A stretch of DNA of 64,000 bases from Marinobacter salicampi. Its GTDB lineage: Bacteria > Pseudomonadota > Gammaproteobacteria > Pseudomonadales > Oleiphilaceae. The stretch is taken from the NCBI RefSeq assembly GCF_011074795.1, contig NZ_JAAMPF010000036.1, positions 62,001-126,000 on the forward strand, given 5' to 3'. The notes beneath the pieces are model-generated. The model made no database searches. It saw only the letters and a program-made list of their open reading frames with translations, and was not told the DNA's origin. Shown here one piece after another: positions 1-9,022 of the stretch. The translations under genes and the position numbers were made by a program. Every line of letters starts with the position of its first letter. Positions within the stretch are counted from its first letter, which is position 1.

Positions 1-23
1 TGTCATGTCATTAATGTTGATAT

Positions 24-57
24 AGTTTCGTATAGCGGAATTAAGTTTTGTATATCG
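24..57 (+). promoter_or_regulatory. Direct repeat with IclR-type inverted repeat upstream of the first gene
   Basis: Two 14-bp near-identical copies (AGTTTCGTATAGCG at 24-37 and AGTTTTGTATATCG at 44-57, 12 of 14 bases equal) lie exactly 20 bp apart, about two helical turns. The first copy is also part of a near-palindrome, TTTCGTATAGCGGAA at 26-40, of the TTYCG-N5-CGRAA type that many IclR-family regulators bind. The site precedes the membrane protein gene that starts near 126, and an IclR gene lies 2.6 kb downstream. The repeat is seen directly; regulation by that IclR protein is inference. Confidence 0.35.
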
Positions 58-125
58 AGTTATAAAGACTAATCCGGGGTTGTGTGAAATGCAACCGATA
101 CCACCGTCGAGGACGTGAATCTTTT

Positions 126-1478
126 ATGGGCCGATTTCTGGTTCCCGTTGCCGTGTTGCTGGAGCTTGTGGCGCTATGTCTGGCCAGTTCCTGGCTCAGT
201 GTGCTTGCCGGGGTGCTGTTCCTCTTCTGCTTTCTGACGTCACTCGGGTCGCTGCAGGTCTATTCCCGATACTTGCTGGTGGTTTCCGTTCTGGTGGTTG
301 GCGCTCTGTCGCTGGCCGGTGAAATGAATCTTGATGATATGATCCGGGCGGCGTCCAACGCCGCCTTCTACGCGGCCTTTCTGGGCAGCCTGGGCATGAT
401 GCAGTGCCTGGTGCGACGGCTGGAGGTGCTGCGGCGTATTCATGACGTCCTGCTGGGGGGCCATCCGGTCCTGCTATACCCGAAGTATGCGGTGGTCAGT
501 TGCGGAATTGCCTCGGTGCTGAGTTTTGGGGTGATGAACCTGCTCTGCGGTACCCTGGCGGACACCCTGCGGGAGCGGGGTATCACGGGCACCTCGCGTC
601 TGCGCTGGTTGCGCAGTGTGCTGATCAGTACCCTGCGGGGATTTGCGCTGGTCCCTATGGTTGCGCCAACCAGTGTGGCGGTGGCGATCATTACAAGGGA
701 AGTGCCGAGTCTGAGCTGGTCGGGGTTACTGCCCTACGGCATTGGCAGCGCGCTGATACTGCTGCTGGTGGGCTGGTTTCTCGAGCACAAGCGCTTTCGT
801 CTGGTCAGCGCCGAGCGCCAGCCATTGGACCAGTGGCCCACTGGCACCGCACGCCTGGCGCTGCTTGTGACAATCATATTCCTCGGGATGGCACTGTTGG
901 TCCAGCTTACTGGCCTGCGGGTTTCGGTGGCGGCCATGCTCACAGTACCGGTGGTGACCTTCCTTTATATGCTCTGGAATGATCGTTCATTGCCGGCGGT
1001 TGCGGAGGAGGCAGTCGACAATCTGCTGGGCATGAGTAATGAAATGGCCATTTTCGCCGGTTCCGCCGCGCTCGGCGTTGCCCTGGTGGCGGTGGTGCCG
1101 GTGGACGTCCTGGCAGGCCTGGCGTCGGGTCAGTGGGGGGTGTTCCTGCTGGCGGCCGGTGGCTTGCTGATGATGCCCATGCTGTCGGCCATTGGCATCA
1201 TTCCCATTACCGTGTTGAGCGTCCAGGCCGGGTTGATGCCGCAACTGGTGGCAGAGGGCGTGAATCCCCTGCCGGTTGCCGTTGCCCTGGTAATCGGCTT
1301 TTCGCTTGCGATGATGCTGTCGCCCTTCGGCCCTGCGGTGACACTGCTGTCACGGTTTGGTCAGGTGTCGCGCTGGGTTGTGGCTTTCAGTTGGAACGGG
1401 CTGTTTGTACTGCTGTCCATCCCGTTGTTGCTTCTGATGCTCTGGGTTCTGTTCGGGGTCGTACCGGCCACGGGCTGA
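126..1478 (+). CDS. Polytopic inner-membrane protein, possible transporter of unknown substrate
   Basis: A highly hydrophobic protein of 450 aa from the ATG at 126 (an in-frame alternative start lies at 84). I count roughly ten to twelve membrane segments with short loops, and two similar halves with Ser/Thr/Pro-rich re-entrant-looking stretches (VPMVAPTSVAVAI near residue 190 and LSPFGPAVTLLSRFG near residue 415). That pattern resembles the ion-transporter superfamily that includes DctM-type and CitMHS permeases, but I cannot assign a family. It is convergent with a hydroxypyruvate reductase gene 30 bp away, so a role in uptake of a small organic acid is possible but unproven. The start is chosen because the residues before 126 are charged and unlike a membrane protein N-terminus. 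Confidence 0.6.
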   Translation: MGRFLVPVAVLLELVALCLASSWLSVLAGVLFLFCFLTSLGSLQVYSRYLLVVSVLVVGALSLAGEMNLDDMIRAASNAAFYAAFLGSLGMMQCLVRRLEVLRRIHDVLLGGHPVLLYPKYAVVSCGIASVLSFGVMNLLCGTLADTLRERGITGTSRLRWLRSVLISTLRGFALVPMVAPTSVAVAIITREVPSLSWSGLLPYGIGSALILLLVGWFLEHKRFRLVSAERQPLDQWPTGTARLALLVTIIFLGMALLVQLTGLRVSVAAMLTVPVVTFLYMLWNDRSLPAVAEEAVDNLLGMSNEMAIFAGSAALGVALVAVVPVDVLAGLASGQWGVFLLAAGGLLMMPMLSAIGIIPITVLSVQAGLMPQLVAEGVNPLPVAVALVIGFSLAMMLSPFGPAVTLLSRFGQVSRWVVAFSWNGLFVLLSIPLLLLMLWVLFGVVPATG

Positions 1479-1492
1479 CCCTGACGGCCGGT
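1463..1492. terminator. GC-rich inverted repeat without T-tract at a convergent junction
   Basis: ACCGGCC (1463-1469) and GGCCGGT (1486-1492) form a perfect 7-bp stem that spans the stop codon of the membrane protein gene. Neither strand carries a run of T after the stem. The position between two convergent genes suggests a transcription end or mRNA 3'-end structure, but it is not a canonical intrinsic terminator. Confidence 0.35.
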
Positions 1493-1508
1493 AGTGATTT
1501 TCTGATGC

Positions 1509-2438
1509 TCAGTAGCCCCGACCGGTATCCACCATGCCGGTAATGGGCTGACCGTTGTAATGGGCGCGGATCTTCCCGGTGATCTGTTCAAGGGTGGCAC
1601 CCCTCAGGGTGCGTGCGGAAATGTGCGGTGTGAGGGTAATCTCAGGACGCTGCCAGAACGGGTGGTCCGCCGGTAGGGGCTCCTGGCGGAACACATCTAG
1701 GGAAGCCCGCGCCACCTGGCCCTCGTCTATGGCCCTGAGCAGATCCTCGTCCACCAGATGCTCGCCACGTCCCACGTTGACGACCATCGCGCCAGGCATC
1801 AACTGGCTCAGGGTCTGATAATCAAGAATGTTGCGGGTTTGCTCGGTCAGCGGCAGTGTATTTACCAGAACCCGGGTCGAGCCCAGGAATTCGGCCATGC
1901 CGTCGGCGCCAGCGTAGGTGGTCACGCTCTCCAGTTTATGCTCGCCGCGCGCCCAGCCATTGACCCGGTAATCCAGGTTCGCCAGCGTGCGGGCGACCCG
2001 CTTGCCGATATGGCCCAGCCCCATGATGCCCACCGGCCATTCACTGCGCTTGATCGGCCGGTGGATCTTCCACATGCCCTGGCGCTGCTGTTCCCGGTAA
2101 GTCTCCATGCCGCGGCTGGCCTCCAGTAGCTGGTGCAGGACATATTCTGCCATTTGTACCGACATGCCGGCGTCTTCCAGGCGCACGACCGGCAAGTGCG
2201 GTGGCAGATTGGGTACCGCCAGCAGGCCATCAATGCCGGCGCCCAGGTTGAAGACAGCCTTAAGCCCGGTCTCCCGCTCAAACAGCTTTTCCGGTGGTTG
2301 CCAGACGATGGCGTAATCCGCATCCACGGCCGGACCGTCCGGGTCCCATGGGTATACCTCGGCCTCCGGAAGCAGTGCCTGAATGGGGTCGGTCCAGCGC
2401 TCCGGCTTGGGGTCGCCGGCAACAAAAAGGACTTTCAT
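1509..2438 (-). CDS. ghrA: Glyoxylate/hydroxypyruvate reductase A (D-2-hydroxyacid dehydrogenase family)
   Basis: A 309-aa cytoplasmic NAD(P)H-dependent 2-hydroxyacid dehydrogenase that would reduce glyoxylate to glycolate and hydroxypyruvate to glycerate. The Rossmann motif GLGHIG is at about residue 140. The family's catalytic Arg (in NVGRGEHLVD), Glu (in FRQEPLP) and His (in LTPHIS) are all present in order. Length and the N-terminal split substrate domain match GhrA rather than the longer GhrB type. The gene stands alone, divergent from the IclR regulator, with 303 bp between the two genes that include candidate operator sequences. The physiological substrate within the 2-hydroxyacid family is inferred. 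Confidence 0.85.
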   Translation of the reverse strand: MKVLFVAGDPKPERWTDPIQALLPEAEVYPWDPDGPAVDADYAIVWQPPEKLFERETGLKAVFNLGAGIDGLLAVPNLPPHLPVVRLEDAGMSVQMAEYVLHQLLEASRGMETYREQQRQGMWKIHRPIKRSEWPVGIMGLGHIGKRVARTLANLDYRVNGWARGEHKLESVTTYAGADGMAEFLGSTRVLVNTLPLTEQTRNILDYQTLSQLMPGAMVVNVGRGEHLVDEDLLRAIDEGQVARASLDVFRQEPLPADHPFWQRPEITLTPHISARTLRGATLEQITGKIRAHYNGQPITGMVDTGRGY

Positions 2439-2741
2439 GTCTTCTCCCGGGATCGTAAGGTGGCTATAATTTATCTATAACGTTCCGCTTTGCAGAATAA
2501 TATACCGAAATATTTACGTAAACCCGATGTCGCGTAACATAAATACCGATTATCAGTGAGACAGTAATAACAAGTGTTTCTTATTTGGCACGACTTTTGA
2601 TTCGTTACAGGACACCTGTGGTACTTGAGGGTTGCAGCTACTAAGATAGCGCAACTTTTCTTCTATCTGGCCAGGTTCCCGGCATTGTCAAAACACGGCG
2701 GGCTTACCGGATCAGTCAATGCAGTTGGAGGACGCCCAACG
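2439..2741. other. Divergent regulatory region between ghrA and the IclR gene
   Basis: This 303-bp AT-rich stretch holds no convincing gene. It contains TTCCGCTTTGCAGAA at 2483-2497, a near-palindrome resembling the site at 26-40 (11 of 15 bases equal when that site is read on the minus strand), and a perfect 10-bp palindrome TTTACGTAAA at 2513-2522. Promoters for both flanking genes should lie here. Binding by the neighbouring IclR protein would be autoregulation and is inference. Confidence 0.4.
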
Positions 2742-3566
2742 ATGAACAGAGCACAAACCACTATATCGGACCTGTCGGCCTCAGCCGGTGGTGGTGAGCC
2801 GGTAAAGCCGGAAAAAGACCGCAAATTCGTAGAGGCGCTTTCCCGCGGTCTCGACGTGCTTCGTGCCTTCAGTCAGGGCTCGGTAATCCTGGGTAACCAG
2901 GATATTTCACGGCTGACCGGACTGCCCAAGCCGACTGTTTCACGGATGACCTACACCCTGACCAAGCTCGGTTATCTGAGCTATAACCCGCAACTGGAAA
3001 AGTACCAGCTCAGTTCCGGCGTTCTGGCCCTGGGTTACGCCTATGTCTCCAATCTCAAGGTACGTCAGCTGGCCCGGCCCTATATGGACGAGTTTGCACG
3101 GCAGACCAACATGTCTGTCGGCCTCACCTGCCGTGACCGGTTGCACATGATCTATGTGGAAAACCGGCTGCCACCGGAAGCCTCCCTGCTGCGGATGGAC
3201 ATCGGGCTGAAACTGCCCATGTCCACCACCTCTGCCGGCCGCGCTTATTACTGCGCCATTTCCGACAAGGGCCGGAAAGTGATTGATGACGCCATGGAGG
3301 CCAAATACGGCGATGCCTGGCCGGAAAAACAGGCGGGTCTTCAGCGCGCCATGAAAGACTACAAGAAGTACGGTTTCTGCCTGTCCCTCGGCGAGTGGGA
3401 CCGTAATATCAATTCCGCCGGTGTGCCGATTCATCTGCAGGACGGCACCATTATGGCACTGACCAGCGCGGCGCCGTCCTATCTGGTGCACGGCGAAAAG
3501 TTGAGAGACTCCATCGCCCATCAATTGGCCATGCTGGCAAGTGACATTGAGTCACTCGGCGTCTGA
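2742..3566 (+). CDS. IclR-family transcriptional regulator
   Basis: A DNA-binding regulator of 274 aa from the ATG at 2742, which has GGAGGA nine bases upstream; the open frame extends to 2625 but without a better start. An N-terminal winged helix-turn-helix (ILGNQDISRLTGLPKPTVSR, about residues 55-75) is followed by an IclR effector domain with the usual YVSNLKVRQLARPYMDEF linker helix and the segment LHMIYVENRL. The PcaR/PobR/HmgR-like subgroup commonly controls aromatic and fatty acid catabolism. It lies directly upstream of the six-gene beta-oxidation/alcohol oxidation operon, separated by its own terminator, so control of that operon by a CoA-ester or acid effector is a reasonable inference. 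Confidence 0.85.
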   Translation: MNRAQTTISDLSASAGGGEPVKPEKDRKFVEALSRGLDVLRAFSQGSVILGNQDISRLTGLPKPTVSRMTYTLTKLGYLSYNPQLEKYQLSSGVLALGYAYVSNLKVRQLARPYMDEFARQTNMSVGLTCRDRLHMIYVENRLPPEASLLRMDIGLKLPMSTTSAGRAYYCAISDKGRKVIDDAMEAKYGDAWPEKQAGLQRAMKDYKKYGFCLSLGEWDRNINSAGVPIHLQDGTIMALTSAAPSYLVHGEKLRDSIAHQLAMLASDIESLGV

Positions 3567-3590
3567 TCGATGTTCCTGAAGTGCCCGTGA

Positions 3591-3621
3591 AAAACCCCAG
3601 GATTCGTTCTGGGGTTTTTTT
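3591..3621 (+). terminator. Intrinsic terminator after the IclR gene
   Basis: A stem ACCCCAG (3594-3600) and CTGGGGT (3609-3615) with an 8-base loop is followed by a run of T ending at 3621. This is a canonical rho-independent terminator and separates the regulator from the catabolic operon. Confidence 0.85.
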
Positions 3622-3664
3622 ATGACTGCAGTTAAATTGGTGGTTGTAACCCTATTGGTGTGTG

Positions 3665-3683
3665 CAACCATAATTGATGGTTG
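3665..3683 (+). promoter_or_regulatory. Perfect inverted repeat, candidate operator of the catabolic operon
   Basis: CAACCAT (3665-3671) and ATGGTTG (3677-3683) form a perfect 7-bp inverted repeat with a 5-bp spacer. Another TGGTTG half lies upstream near 3640. The site is about 80 bp before the first gene of the operon and just after the regulator's terminator. It differs in sequence from the TTCCG-type sites near 26 and 2483, so which protein binds it is unclear. Confidence 0.45.
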
Positions 3684-3762
3684 AAACCGACCGTAAACTT
3701 GTATTAAATCGTTATTATGTTTCGCTTGTTAAAACTACATTCCATGGAAGCGAGGAAAAATT

Positions 3763-5865
3763 ATGTCTGAGGTCGTAACATACAACCGGGAAGGCTCTGT
3801 TGGCGTCATCACCGTGAGCTATCCGCCGGTGAACGCCCTTAGCCACGAGGTTCGTTCCGGCCTGGTGGCTGCGCTGGAACAGGGCCAAAAAGATTCCGAC
3901 GCCCAGGTGCTGCTGCTGGTCTGCGAAGGTCGCACCTTCATCGCCGGTGCCGATATCCGCGAATTTGGCAAGCCGATGCAGGAGCCGGGGCTGGCCGCTG
4001 TTGTCAACCAGTACGAAAGCAGCGATAAACCCATCGTGGCCGCCATTCATGGCACCGCCCTTGGGGGTGGTCTGGAAACCGCCCTCGGCTGCGACTATCG
4101 GGTGGCCCTGAGCAGCGCCAGGGTCGGCCTGCCGGAAGTCAAGCTGGGCCTGCTGCCCGGCGCCGGCGGCACCCAGCGACTGCCCCGGTTGACCGGCTCG
4201 AAGAAAGCGCTGGAAATGATCACCACCGGCGAATTTGTCTCAGCTGACGACGCTCTGGCGGCCGGCATTATCGATTCCGTTGATCAGGGCGGCGATATCC
4301 GCGCCATTGGTCTCGCCTTCGCTGACCGAGTGGCAAAAGAACAGCGCGGGCCCCGCCGCGTGAGGGACCTGGATGATCGTATTGCCGCCGAAAAAGGCAG
4401 CCAGATCTTCGATGAGTTCCGGGCTGCCCTGAAAAAGAAATCCCCCAATCTGTTCGCGCCGTTCAAGTGTGTGGACGCTGTTGAAGCGGCCACCCAGCTG
4501 CCTTTTGAGCAAGGCTTGAAACGTGAGCGGGAGCTGTTTAGCGAATGCATGGATTCGCCCCAGCGGGCCGGCCTCGTGCATGCCTTTTTCGCTGAGCGGG
4601 AAGCTTCGAAGGTTCCGGGCCTGAGCCGCGAAACACCGGTCCGGGACGTAAGCAGCGTCGGGATCATCGGCGCGGGCACCATGGGTGGCGGCATCGCCAT
4701 GAACTTTGCCAATGCCGGCATTGCGGTGTTCCTGCTGGAGCAGAAACAGGAAGCCCTGGACAAGGGCCTGGCTGTCATCCGTCGTAACTACGAGAGCACC
4801 GCCAAGAAGGGGCGCATCAGCCAGGACGATGTGGAAGAGCGCATGGCCCTGATCCGTCCCACCCTGTCCTATGACGACTTTGCGGACGTGGACCTGGTTA
4901 TCGAGGCCGTGTTCGAGGACATGGGGGTCAAGAAGCAGATCTTCGGGCAACTGGACGCGGTGTGTAAGCCCGGCGCCATTCTCGCCTCCAATACCTCTAC
5001 CCTGGACATCGACGAAATTGCCTCGGCTACGAAGCGGCCTGAAGACGTGGTCGGCATGCACTTCTTCAGCCCGGCCAATGTCATGAAGCTGCTGGAAAAC
5101 GTGCGTGGCAGCAAAACCTCGGATGAGGTCAAGGCCACGGTGATGAGCCTGGCCAAACGGATCGGCAAGGTCGGCGTCATGGTGGGTAACTGCTACGGCT
5201 TTGTTGGCAACCGGATGCTTCACCGTCGGGGTGCCGAAGCCACGGCCCTGGTCAATGAAGGCGCCACACCCCAGCAGGTGGACAAGGTCCTGACTGGCCT
5301 CGGCTTCCCCATGGGCCAGTTCGCCATGTCGGACCTGGCAGGTATTGACGTGGGCTACCGGATCCGCCAGGAGCGCCGTAAAGCGGGCGAATCCATTCCG
5401 CCCAACTGGATGGACAAACTGGCCGAGGAAGGCCGCCTGGGGCAGAAAACCCAGGCCGGTGTCTACAAGTATGAAGAAGGCAGCCGCAAGCCGGTACCGG
5501 ACCCTGCCGTGGACGCCATGATCGAGGAGTTCCGCCAGGAACAGGGCATCGCGCCCCGGAGTATCAGCGACGACGAAATACTCGAGCGTTGCATGTACGT
5601 GATGATCAACGAAGGTGCCAAGATCCTGGAAGAAGGCATTGCCAACCGCGCCCTCGATATTGATGTGGTCTGGATCTACGGCTATGGCTTTCCCTCCTAT
5701 CGGGGTGGCCCCATGTTCTGGGCCGACCAGGTCGGGCTGGACAAGATCCTGACCAGCATTCGTAATTTCCAGGCCACGGTTGGCGGCGACCAGTGGCAGC
5801 CTTCGGCGTTGCTCGAGCGGCTGGTGAAGGAAGGCAAGAGCTTCGCTTCCCTTAACCGGACCTGA
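3763..5865 (+). CDS. Bifunctional enoyl-CoA hydratase/3-hydroxyacyl-CoA dehydrogenase
   Basis: A 700-aa cytoplasmic beta-oxidation enzyme that hydrates a trans-2-enoyl-CoA and oxidises the L-3-hydroxyacyl-CoA to 3-ketoacyl-CoA. The N-terminal crotonase domain (about residues 1-190) shows GTALGGGLE and the catalytic Glu in LPEVKLGLLPGAGGTQ. The NAD-binding domain begins at about residue 300 with GAGTMGGGIA, followed by a duplicated 3HCDH C-terminal domain ending in YGYGFPSYRGGP. It matches the FadJ or peroxisomal multifunctional type 1 architecture. It heads an operon with a thiolase 114 bp downstream, so the pair forms a complete oxidation and cleavage module. The symbol is left blank because FadB/FadJ orthology cannot be settled here. 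Confidence 0.9.
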   Translation: MSEVVTYNREGSVGVITVSYPPVNALSHEVRSGLVAALEQGQKDSDAQVLLLVCEGRTFIAGADIREFGKPMQEPGLAAVVNQYESSDKPIVAAIHGTALGGGLETALGCDYRVALSSARVGLPEVKLGLLPGAGGTQRLPRLTGSKKALEMITTGEFVSADDALAAGIIDSVDQGGDIRAIGLAFADRVAKEQRGPRRVRDLDDRIAAEKGSQIFDEFRAALKKKSPNLFAPFKCVDAVEAATQLPFEQGLKRERELFSECMDSPQRAGLVHAFFAEREASKVPGLSRETPVRDVSSVGIIGAGTMGGGIAMNFANAGIAVFLLEQKQEALDKGLAVIRRNYESTAKKGRISQDDVEERMALIRPTLSYDDFADVDLVIEAVFEDMGVKKQIFGQLDAVCKPGAILASNTSTLDIDEIASATKRPEDVVGMHFFSPANVMKLLENVRGSKTSDEVKATVMSLAKRIGKVGVMVGNCYGFVGNRMLHRRGAEATALVNEGATPQQVDKVLTGLGFPMGQFAMSDLAGIDVGYRIRQERRKAGESIPPNWMDKLAEEGRLGQKTQAGVYKYEEGSRKPVPDPAVDAMIEEFRQEQGIAPRSISDDEILERCMYVMINEGAKILEEGIANRALDIDVVWIYGYGFPSYRGGPMFWADQVGLDKILTSIRNFQATVGGDQWQPSALLERLVKEGKSFASLNRT

Positions 5866-5979
5866 AACCGGACCTGACTGAGCCGGCAGACAGGTTCGAC
5901 CTGTCTGCCGCACAGCTACAGCAACGTATTGCTGAAGCAATCTATAGAACCTCTAGAACCCCTGAAAAGGAGCGCCAAC

Positions 5980-7164
5980 ATGTCAGACGCCGTTATCGTC
6001 TCCACTGCCCGTACCGGACTTGCCAAGTCCTATCGCGGCTCCCTGAACAACACCCACGCCGTTGACCTGGCAGGCTATGTTATCCAGCAAGCCGTGCAGC
6101 GCGCTGGCGTCGACCCCAAGGTAGTTGAGGATGTGATTATGGGCACCGCCTACCCGGAAGGCGCCCAGGGCCGGAACGTTGCCCGTCTGGCCGCCATCCG
6201 CGCAGGTATGCCGGTCACCACCGCCGGCCTGACCATCAACCGTTTCTGCAGCTCCGGCCTGCAGGCCATCAGCCTGGCCGCCCAGCGAATTGTGTCCGAG
6301 AAAGTGCCGGTCATGGTTGCCGGCGGGGTTGAATCCATCTCCATGGTCCAGAACGAGCACGTGAATTCATTTCACGCCACCAATGACTGGTTGCTACAGA
6401 ACAAACCCGAGCTCTACCTGGCCATGATCGAAACCGCTGACGTTGTGGCTCATCGCTACGGCATCAGCCGGGAAGCCCAGGATGAGTATGCCCTGATCAG
6501 CCAGCAGCGCACCGCCGCCGCCCAGGAAGCCGGTCACTTCAAGGATGAGATCGTGCCCTTCGACGCGGTCATGAAGGTCAAGGACAAAGAGACCGGCAAC
6601 GTCAGCGAAAAGAGCGTCACCCTCGACATGGACGAGTGCAACCGGCCCGGTACCACCCTGGAAGGCCTCGCCGGCCTGGAGCCGGTGCGCGGCCCCGATC
6701 ACTTTATCACCGCCGGCAATGCCAGCCAGCTGTCCGATGGTGCGTCCGCCTGTGTGGTCATGGATGGCACCTACGCCGAGAAAAACAACATCGAGCCGAT
6801 GGGCATCTTCCGCGGCTTTGCGGTCGCCGGCTGCGAGCCTGATGAAATGGGTATCGGCCCGGTCTACGCCATACCACGGCTGCTGGAACGCACGGGCCTG
6901 ACCATGGACGACATTGATCTGTGGGAGCTCAACGAAGCCTTTGCCTCCCAGGTTATCTACTGCCGTGACAAGCTGGGCATTCCCATGGAAAAGCTCAACG
7001 TCAATGGTGGTTCCATCTCCATCGGGCATCCGTTCGGGGTGACCGGTTCACGCCAGACCGGCCACATCCTCATCGAAGGCAAGCGTCGCGGAGCCAAGTA
7101 CGTTGTGGTCACCATGTGTATCGGCGGTGGCCAGGGTGCCGCTGGCCTGTTCGAGGTGGTGTGA
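5980..7164 (+). CDS. Acetyl-CoA C-acyltransferase (3-ketoacyl-CoA thiolase)
   Basis: A 394-aa thiolase that cleaves 3-ketoacyl-CoA with CoA to release acetyl-CoA. The start at 5980 is chosen because AGGAG lies eight bases upstream and the typical N-terminus DAVIVSTARTG follows directly; an upstream in-frame ATG at 5929 would add 17 residues. The acyl-carrying Cys is in NRFCSSGLQAI (about residue 90), the active-site His in IGHPFGVTGSR and the second Cys in CIGGGQGAAGLFE. It works with the preceding hydratase/dehydrogenase. The class is clear; chain-length preference cannot be read from sequence. Confidence 0.9.
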   Translation: MSDAVIVSTARTGLAKSYRGSLNNTHAVDLAGYVIQQAVQRAGVDPKVVEDVIMGTAYPEGAQGRNVARLAAIRAGMPVTTAGLTINRFCSSGLQAISLAAQRIVSEKVPVMVAGGVESISMVQNEHVNSFHATNDWLLQNKPELYLAMIETADVVAHRYGISREAQDEYALISQQRTAAAQEAGHFKDEIVPFDAVMKVKDKETGNVSEKSVTLDMDECNRPGTTLEGLAGLEPVRGPDHFITAGNASQLSDGASACVVMDGTYAEKNNIEPMGIFRGFAVAGCEPDEMGIGPVYAIPRLLERTGLTMDDIDLWELNEAFASQVIYCRDKLGIPMEKLNVNGGSISIGHPFGVTGSRQTGHILIEGKRRGAKYVVVTMCIGGGQGAAGLFEVV

Positions 7165-7219
7165 TCGACTCACTATCGTGAATCCTCTGGCCTATTACTG
7201 ACCGAAACAGGAGCGCGCA

Positions 7220-9022
7220 GTGCAGCAGACAATCGTCAACACCAGTGACCTGGAGTTCCAGCTGTTCGAGCTACACAGGGTGGACGAGCTGCTGCGCTTC
7301 GAGCGCTACGCCGACCACAGCCGTGACACCCTGCAGGCGGCGCTGGAGCTGGCTCTCAAAATAGCGGTTGAGGAGTTCGCGCCCCACGCCAGGCTGGTGG
7401 ATGAAGAAGAACCCCGGTTCGAGAACGGCCGGGTGACCATGCGCCCCGAAGTTAAAAAGGCGCTGGATGTTTTGCGGGGCACCGGCCTTATGGCCGCGAG
7501 CCAGGATTACGAGCGTGGCGGTATGCAGTTGCCTTCCGCGGTCGCACAGATGTGCATCGGCATGCTGAAGGGCGCCAATGTCGGGACCCATGCCTATGCC
7601 GGCCTTACCATGGCCGCGGCCAACCTGATCCTCGCCCATGGCAGCGAGGAGCAGATCGAACGCTATGCCAACCCTATGCTGGCGGGGCACTTTTTCGGCA
7701 CCATGTGTCTGACTGAACCCCAGGCCGGCTCCTCCCTGGGTGACTTGCGCACCCGGGCTGAACCCCAGGCCGACGGCAGCTATCGGCTGAAAGGCAACAA
7801 GATCTATATCTCCGGTGGCGATCACGAGCTGAGTGACAACATCGTGCACATGGTGCTCGCGCGCCTGCCTGACGCCCCGGCCGGGGTGAAGGGTATTTCC
7901 CTCTTTCTGGTGCCGAAAATCCTGGTCAACGACGACGGCAGCCTGGGTGAACCCAACGATGTCGCCCTGGCGGGCCTGATTCATAAGATGGGCTACCGGG
8001 GCACCACCTCCACCATGCTCAATTTTGGCGAGAAGGAAGGCGCTGTCGGCTATCTGGTAGGAGAGCCCAACAGGGGGCTGGCGGCCATGTTCCACATGAT
8101 GAACGAAGCCCGCATTGGGGTCGGTGTTGGCGCCGTCATGCTGGGCTATACCGGTTATCTTCACAGTCTTGAGTATGCCCGCGAGCGCCGCCAGGGCAGG
8201 CCCTTGTCCGACAAGGACCCGGCGTCGCCCCAGGTGCCGCTGATCAGGCACGGGGATATCCGCCGTATGCTCTTGTGCCAGAAAGCCTATGTGGAAGGCG
8301 GCCTGGCACTCTGCCTGCAAGGCGCCAAGCTGGTGGACGAAAAGAAGTTCGCGGAAACACCGGAGGCCCGCGAGGCGGCAGCGGGTCTGCTGGATCTCCT
8401 CACCCCCATCATCAAGTCCTGGCCCTCCCAGTTCTGTCTGGAGGCCAACAGTCTGGCGATCCAGGTTCATGGCGGCTATGGCTACACCCGAGAATACCCG
8501 GTAGAGCAGTTCTACCGCGATAACCGCCTCAACCCGATTCATGAGGGTACCCACGGTATTCAGGGCCTTGATCTGCTGGGCCGGAAGGTCTGGCTGCAGG
8601 ATGGCCGGCACTACCGGGCCTTGCTGGGGATTATTAACAGCACCATCGATGAGGCGGAAGCTGTGCCGGATCTGGCTGACAGCGCCCACCGGCTCAGTGA
8701 GGCGGTGGCGGCGCTTGCCGATGCGACCGAGGCCACGGGTGCCCTCCGGGAAGCAGGCGAGACCGAACGTGCCCTGGCCAATGCCTCCCTGTATCTTGAG
8801 GCTTTTGGTCACACCGTGGTCGGTTGGCTGTGGTTGCGACAGGGGCTGCTGGCCCGGGCCGGCCTGAACAGCCATGGCCCCCAGAGCCAGACCTTCTATG
8901 ATGGTAAGCTCAAAGCCTGCACCTATTTCGCCCGCTATGAACTGCCCCGGGTAGTGGCCCTGGCCCGGCTGCTGGAAAGTGGCGACTGCACGGCACTTTC
9001 AATGGACGAAGCCAGTTTTTAG
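7220..9022 (+). CDS. Acyl-CoA dehydrogenase, DmdC-like, with a recently shortened C-terminus
   Basis: A 600-aa FAD enzyme introducing the 2,3-double bond into acyl-CoA. It starts with GTG at 7220, with CAGGAG upstream. Features include an N-terminal extension typical of the long (about 600 aa) subgroup related to DmdC (3-methylmercaptopropionyl-CoA dehydrogenase), the flavin loop MCLTEPQAGSSLGDL near residue 170 and the C-terminal segment IQVHGGYGYTREYPVEQFYRD, which carries a flavin-binding motif. Family members act on branched, sulfur-containing or long-chain acyl-CoAs; the substrate is unknown here. The stop at 9020 lies in the first copy of a 24-bp tandem duplication. Reading past it in frame restores a further 13 residues to a second stop, so the present end appears derived. 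Confidence 0.85.
   Translation: MQQTIVNTSDLEFQLFELHRVDELLRFERYADHSRDTLQAALELALKIAVEEFAPHARLVDEEEPRFENGRVTMRPEVKKALDVLRGTGLMAASQDYERGGMQLPSAVAQMCIGMLKGANVGTHAYAGLTMAAANLILAHGSEEQIERYANPMLAGHFFGTMCLTEPQAGSSLGDLRTRAEPQADGSYRLKGNKIYISGGDHELSDNIVHMVLARLPDAPAGVKGISLFLVPKILVNDDGSLGEPNDVALAGLIHKMGYRGTTSTMLNFGEKEGAVGYLVGEPNRGLAAMFHMMNEARIGVGVGAVMLGYTGYLHSLEYARERRQGRPLSDKDPASPQVPLIRHGDIRRMLLCQKAYVEGGLALCLQGAKLVDEKKFAETPEAREAAAGLLDLLTPIIKSWPSQFCLEANSLAIQVHGGYGYTREYPVEQFYRDNRLNPIHEGTHGIQGLDLLGRKVWLQDGRHYRALLGIINSTIDEAEAVPDLADSAHRLSEAVAALADATEATGALREAGETERALANASLYLEAFGHTVVGWLWLRQGLLARAGLNSHGPQSQTFYDGKLKACTYFARYELPRVVALARLLESGDCTALSMDEASF

Noticed and set aside
4240..5940. Long open frame of 566 codons on the minus strand under the hydratase/dehydrogenase gene
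   Set aside because: It lies fully antisense to a well-conserved gene, has no ribosome site or family marks and reflects high GC codon bias.
7271..8875. 534-codon minus-strand open frame under the acyl-CoA dehydrogenase gene
   Set aside because: Same reason: mirror of GC-rich codon use, low-complexity His/Gln-rich product.
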